From the NCBI GenBank assembly GCA_045646925.1, contig JAZRLQ010000113.1:1-7855 (forward strand): DNA of 7,855 nucleotides, in the 5' to 3' direction. The DNA is from QALR01 sp045646925. GTDB lineage: Bacteria > Bacillota > Clostridia > Oscillospirales > CAG-272. Positions 6,088-7,855 of this stretch are shown here, piece after piece; position 1 is the stretch's first letter, and each line of letters opens with the position of its first letter. The notes under the pieces were generated by a model, which saw nothing but the letters and a program-made list of their open reading frames with translations, made no database searches and was not told where the DNA came from. The position numbers and the translations under genes are program-made.

Positions 6088-6125
6088 ATCGGGTTCGGAG
6101 GGGCCCGAGCGTATTTTCTCCCGAT
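6088..6125 (-). other. Nested inverted repeats in the small gene's upstream region
   Basis: ATCGGG (6088-6093) is complementary to CCCGAT (6120-6125). Inside it TCGG (6095-6098) pairs with CCGA (6105-6108). On the minus strand this would form a two-tier stem 5' of the ribosome site of the 74-aa gene. A wider inverted repeat, GTATTTT (6111-6117) with AAAATAC (6164-6170), spans the same area. Function is unknown; it could be a leader structure or an operator. Confidence 0.35.
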
Positions 6126-6214
6126 TTCGAGAAAGAATACTCTTGACTTTTGGAAAAAAGGGTAAAATACATAAAAAAATTTTAGATTTTTGTGAAAAAT
6201 TTTTCAAAACCCTC

Positions 6215-6243
6215 TTCCATTTTTCGATAAAAGGTGTTATAAT
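6215..6243 (+). promoter_or_regulatory. Probable sigma-A promoter of typA
   Basis: A consensus TATAAT (6238-6243) with TGT in front (6235-6237) makes a strong extended -10. The matching -35 at 17-bp spacing is weak (TTCCAT, 6215-6220), which an extended -10 and the upstream A/T tracts could compensate. Start is predicted near 6250, leaving a leader of about 50 nt. That leader begins with the palindromes GTATAC (6254-6259) and TTGATCAA (6262-6269). Confidence 0.78.
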
Positions 6244-6299
6244 ATCAAAGTTAGTATACGTTTGATCAACTAAATTTATTATAAGAGAGGATTTCTATT

Positions 6300-7855
6300 G
6301 TGAAAAGAGAAGATTTAAGAAACGTTGCAATCATCGCTCACGTTGACCACGGTAAAACAACTCTTGTAGACGAAATGCTGAAACAGGGTGGCATTTACAG
6401 AGAAAATCAGTCCACCGAAGACCGCGTTATGGACTCCAACGCCATCGAAAAGGAACGCGGCATCACAATTCTTGCAAAAAATACTGCAGTACATTATAAA
6501 GGCGCAAAATTCAATATCATCGACACTCCCGGACACGCTGACTTCGGCGGAGAAGTAGAGCGTATTCTCAAAATGGTAAACGGCGTTATCCTTCTCGTTG
6601 ATGCAGCGGAAGGTCCTATGCCCCAGACGAGATTCGTTCTGAAAAAGGCTCTCGAAATGGAACACCGCGTTATCGTTGTCGTTAACAAGATCGACAAGCC
6701 CGACGCTCGTCTTGACGAGGTAGGCGACGAAGTTCTCGAGCTTCTCATGGAACTCGACGCGACCGACGAACAGCTCGACTCTCCCATGCTTTGGTGCTCC
6801 GGCAGAGCAGGTACTGCTTCCTACTCTCCTTTCGAAGAAGGCAAGGACCTCATTCCCCTCTTCGAAACCATTCTCGATTACATTCCTGCTCCCGAAGGCG
6901 ACGTTGACGCTCCTCTCCAGATGCTCGTTTCCTCCATCGACTACAACGACTACGTTGGTAGAATCGGTATCGGCCGCATCGAAAGAGGCGTACTCCGTCA
7001 GAATCAGGAAGCAGTGATCTGCAACTTCCACGACGCTTCCGAACGCAAGAGAACGAAGATCGTAAGCATTAGCCAGATCGACGGTCTGCGCCGCGTACCC
7101 GTTACCGAAGCAAAGATGGGTGATATTGTCTGCTTCTCCGGCGCGGAAACCATCTCTATCGGTGACACCGTTACCGCCGTTGATTGCGTGGAACCCCTTG
7201 AATTCGTTAAGGTCAGTGAGCCTACCATGGAAATGACCTTCTCCGTTAACGACTCCCCCTTCGCGGGCAGAGAAGGTAAGTTCGTTACCTCCAGACAGCT
7301 CCGCGACCGTCTCTACAAAGAGCTTCTGAAGGACGTATCTCTCCGCGTTGAAGACGGTGATACCACCGATAGCTTCAAGGTAGCGGGCAGAGGTGAAATG
7401 CACCTTTCCATTCTCGTTGAAAATATGAGACGTGAAGGCTACGAGCTGACCGTCAGCACGCCCCGCGTACTTTATAAGGAGATCGAAGGCGAGCTTTGCG
7501 AGCCCGTTGAACGCGTTGAGATCGACGTTCCCAACGATGCTTGCGGTCCCGTTATGGAAAAGCTCGGCGCGAGAAAGGGTGAGCTTCTTAATATGAACCC
7601 CACCGCAGGCGGCGTTCGTACCAAGCTCGAATACCTCATTCCTACCAGATGTCTCTTCGGTTACAGAAGTGAATTCATGACCGACACGCGCGGCGAAGGT
7701 ATCATCAACTCCACCTTCGATTCCTACGAACCCTACAAGGGCGACATCGTACGCCGCTTCACCGGTTCTCTCGTTGCTTCCGAAGCAGGTGAATCCACCT
7801 CCTACGGCGTATTCAACGCACAGGACAGAGGTATCATGTTCATCAGCAACCAGTG
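6300..7855 (+). CDS. typA: Ribosome-associated GTPase TypA/BipA (3' end beyond window)
   Basis: TypA is a translational GTPase related to EF-G that binds the ribosome and supports 50S assembly and stress or cold growth. 518 codons are visible of roughly 605-615, so about 90 residues are missing at the right edge. G motifs are clear: G1 AHVDHGKTT (13-21), G2 RGITI (53-57), G3 DTPGH (75-79), G4 NKID (129-132) and G5 SGRAG (167-171). Domain II follows (GRIGIGRIERG, 220-230), then the EF-G-like domain III (GREGKFVTSRQLRDRL, 323-338), domain V (GPVMEKLGARKGEL, 416-429) and the start of the TypA-specific C-terminal domain (SYGVFNAQDRGIMFIS, 501-516). The start is GTG, read as Met-Lys-Arg-Glu-Asp-Leu-Arg-Asn, with AGAGAGG (6284-6290) 9 nt upstream. 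Codon choice is strongly biased, consistent with high expression. Confidence 0.97.
   Translation, partial: MKREDLRNVAIIAHVDHGKTTLVDEMLKQGGIYRENQSTEDRVMDSNAIEKERGITILAKNTAVHYKGAKFNIIDTPGHADFGGEVERILKMVNGVILLVDAAEGPMPQTRFVLKKALEMEHRVIVVVNKIDKPDARLDEVGDEVLELLMELDATDEQLDSPMLWCSGRAGTASYSPFEEGKDLIPLFETILDYIPAPEGDVDAPLQMLVSSIDYNDYVGRIGIGRIERGVLRQNQEAVICNFHDASERKRTKIVSISQIDGLRRVPVTEAKMGDIVCFSGAETISIGDTVTAVDCVEPLEFVKVSEPTMEMTFSVNDSPFAGREGKFVTSRQLRDRLYKELLKDVSLRVEDGDTTDSFKVAGRGEMHLSILVENMRREGYELTVSTPRVLYKEIEGELCEPVERVEIDVPNDACGPVMEKLGARKGELLNMNPTAGGVRTKLEYLIPTRCLFGYRSEFMTDTRGEGIINSTFDSYEPYKGDIVRRFTGSLVASEAGESTSYGVFNAQDRGIMFISNQ

Larger units (their letters stand above)
6073..6299. other. AT-rich divergent intergenic region with phased A/T tracts
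   Basis: This 227-bp gap separates the divergent 74-aa gene and typA. It holds A/T tracts with approximate centres at 6156, 6178, 6189, 6199, 6222 and 6230. Most spacings are near one or two helical turns, so intrinsic curvature or UP-element activity is likely upstream of the typA promoter. A 14-bp perfect palindrome, TGAAAAATTTTTCA, lies at 6193-6206, immediately upstream of the typA -35. No gene is seen within the gap. Confidence 0.5.

Noticed and set aside
6143..6168. TTGACT and TAAAAT as a second plus-strand promoter for typA
   Set aside because: The spacer is only 14 bp, too short for normal sigma-A recognition, and a better extended -10 lies downstream at 6238.
6073..6207. Upstream extension of the 74-aa gene to a TTG start
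   Set aside because: No Shine-Dalgarno precedes it, and the added residues come from the AT-rich control region.
6315..7403. A 362-codon open frame on the minus strand, antisense to typA
   Set aside because: typA has all five G motifs on the plus strand. Its strongly biased codons leave few stops in the reverse frame. The minus translation has no family resemblance.

Overview
The window is a stretch of ordinary bacterial chromosome. The organism is most likely a low- to mid-GC Firmicute of the class Clostridia. This is inferred from AG-rich Shine-Dalgarno sites (AAGGAG, GGAGG, AGAGAGG) at nearly every gene, sigma-A type promoters with 17-bp spacers and TGN-extended -10 boxes, a compact 5S rRNA, an encoded tRNA CCA end, the non-mevalonate (DXS) isoprenoid route, and a cytidylate-kinase-like P-loop protein of a kind common in gut Clostridia. 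I cannot place it more finely.

Layout, left to right. Positions 1-65 are a short structured spacer of unknown identity. Positions 66-262 hold a tRNA-Lys(CUU) and a 5S rRNA only 5 nt apart, closed by a strong intrinsic terminator (266-300). A near-consensus promoter (304-332) then drives a co-directional five-gene set. It encodes a YihX-like HAD phosphatase (369-974), a cytidylate-kinase-like P-loop kinase (1004-1618), a MATE-family exporter (1631-2965), a two-helix membrane protein with a probable PH-like cytoplasmic domain (2990-3451), and a four-helix membrane protein (3448-3831). A shared convergent terminator (3842-3886) separates this set from dxs on the minus strand (3890-5722). dxs has its own promoter (5808-5836) and sits downstream of a 74-aa uncharacterised gene (5848-6072, minus). 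An AT-rich region with roughly helically phased A/T tracts (about 6073-6299) separates that small gene from typA/bipA (6300 onward, plus strand, GTG start), which runs off the right edge.

How the genes relate. tRNA-Lys and 5S are translation genes on what is probably one precursor, and TypA is a ribosome-associated GTPase. DXS makes 1-deoxy-D-xylulose 5-phosphate for isoprenoids, thiamine and pyridoxal. The HAD phosphatase, P-loop kinase and MATE exporter look like an operon, but their substrates cannot be read from sequence and a shared pathway is only a guess. The last two genes of that operon and the 74-aa gene are the real unknowns. I found no mobile element, CRISPR array, phage gene or defence system, and no convincing new multi-gene system. 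The most unusual items are the PH-like/four-helix membrane pair, the small two-cysteine protein upstream of dxs, the curved-looking typA upstream region and the tightly abutted tRNA-5S pair.
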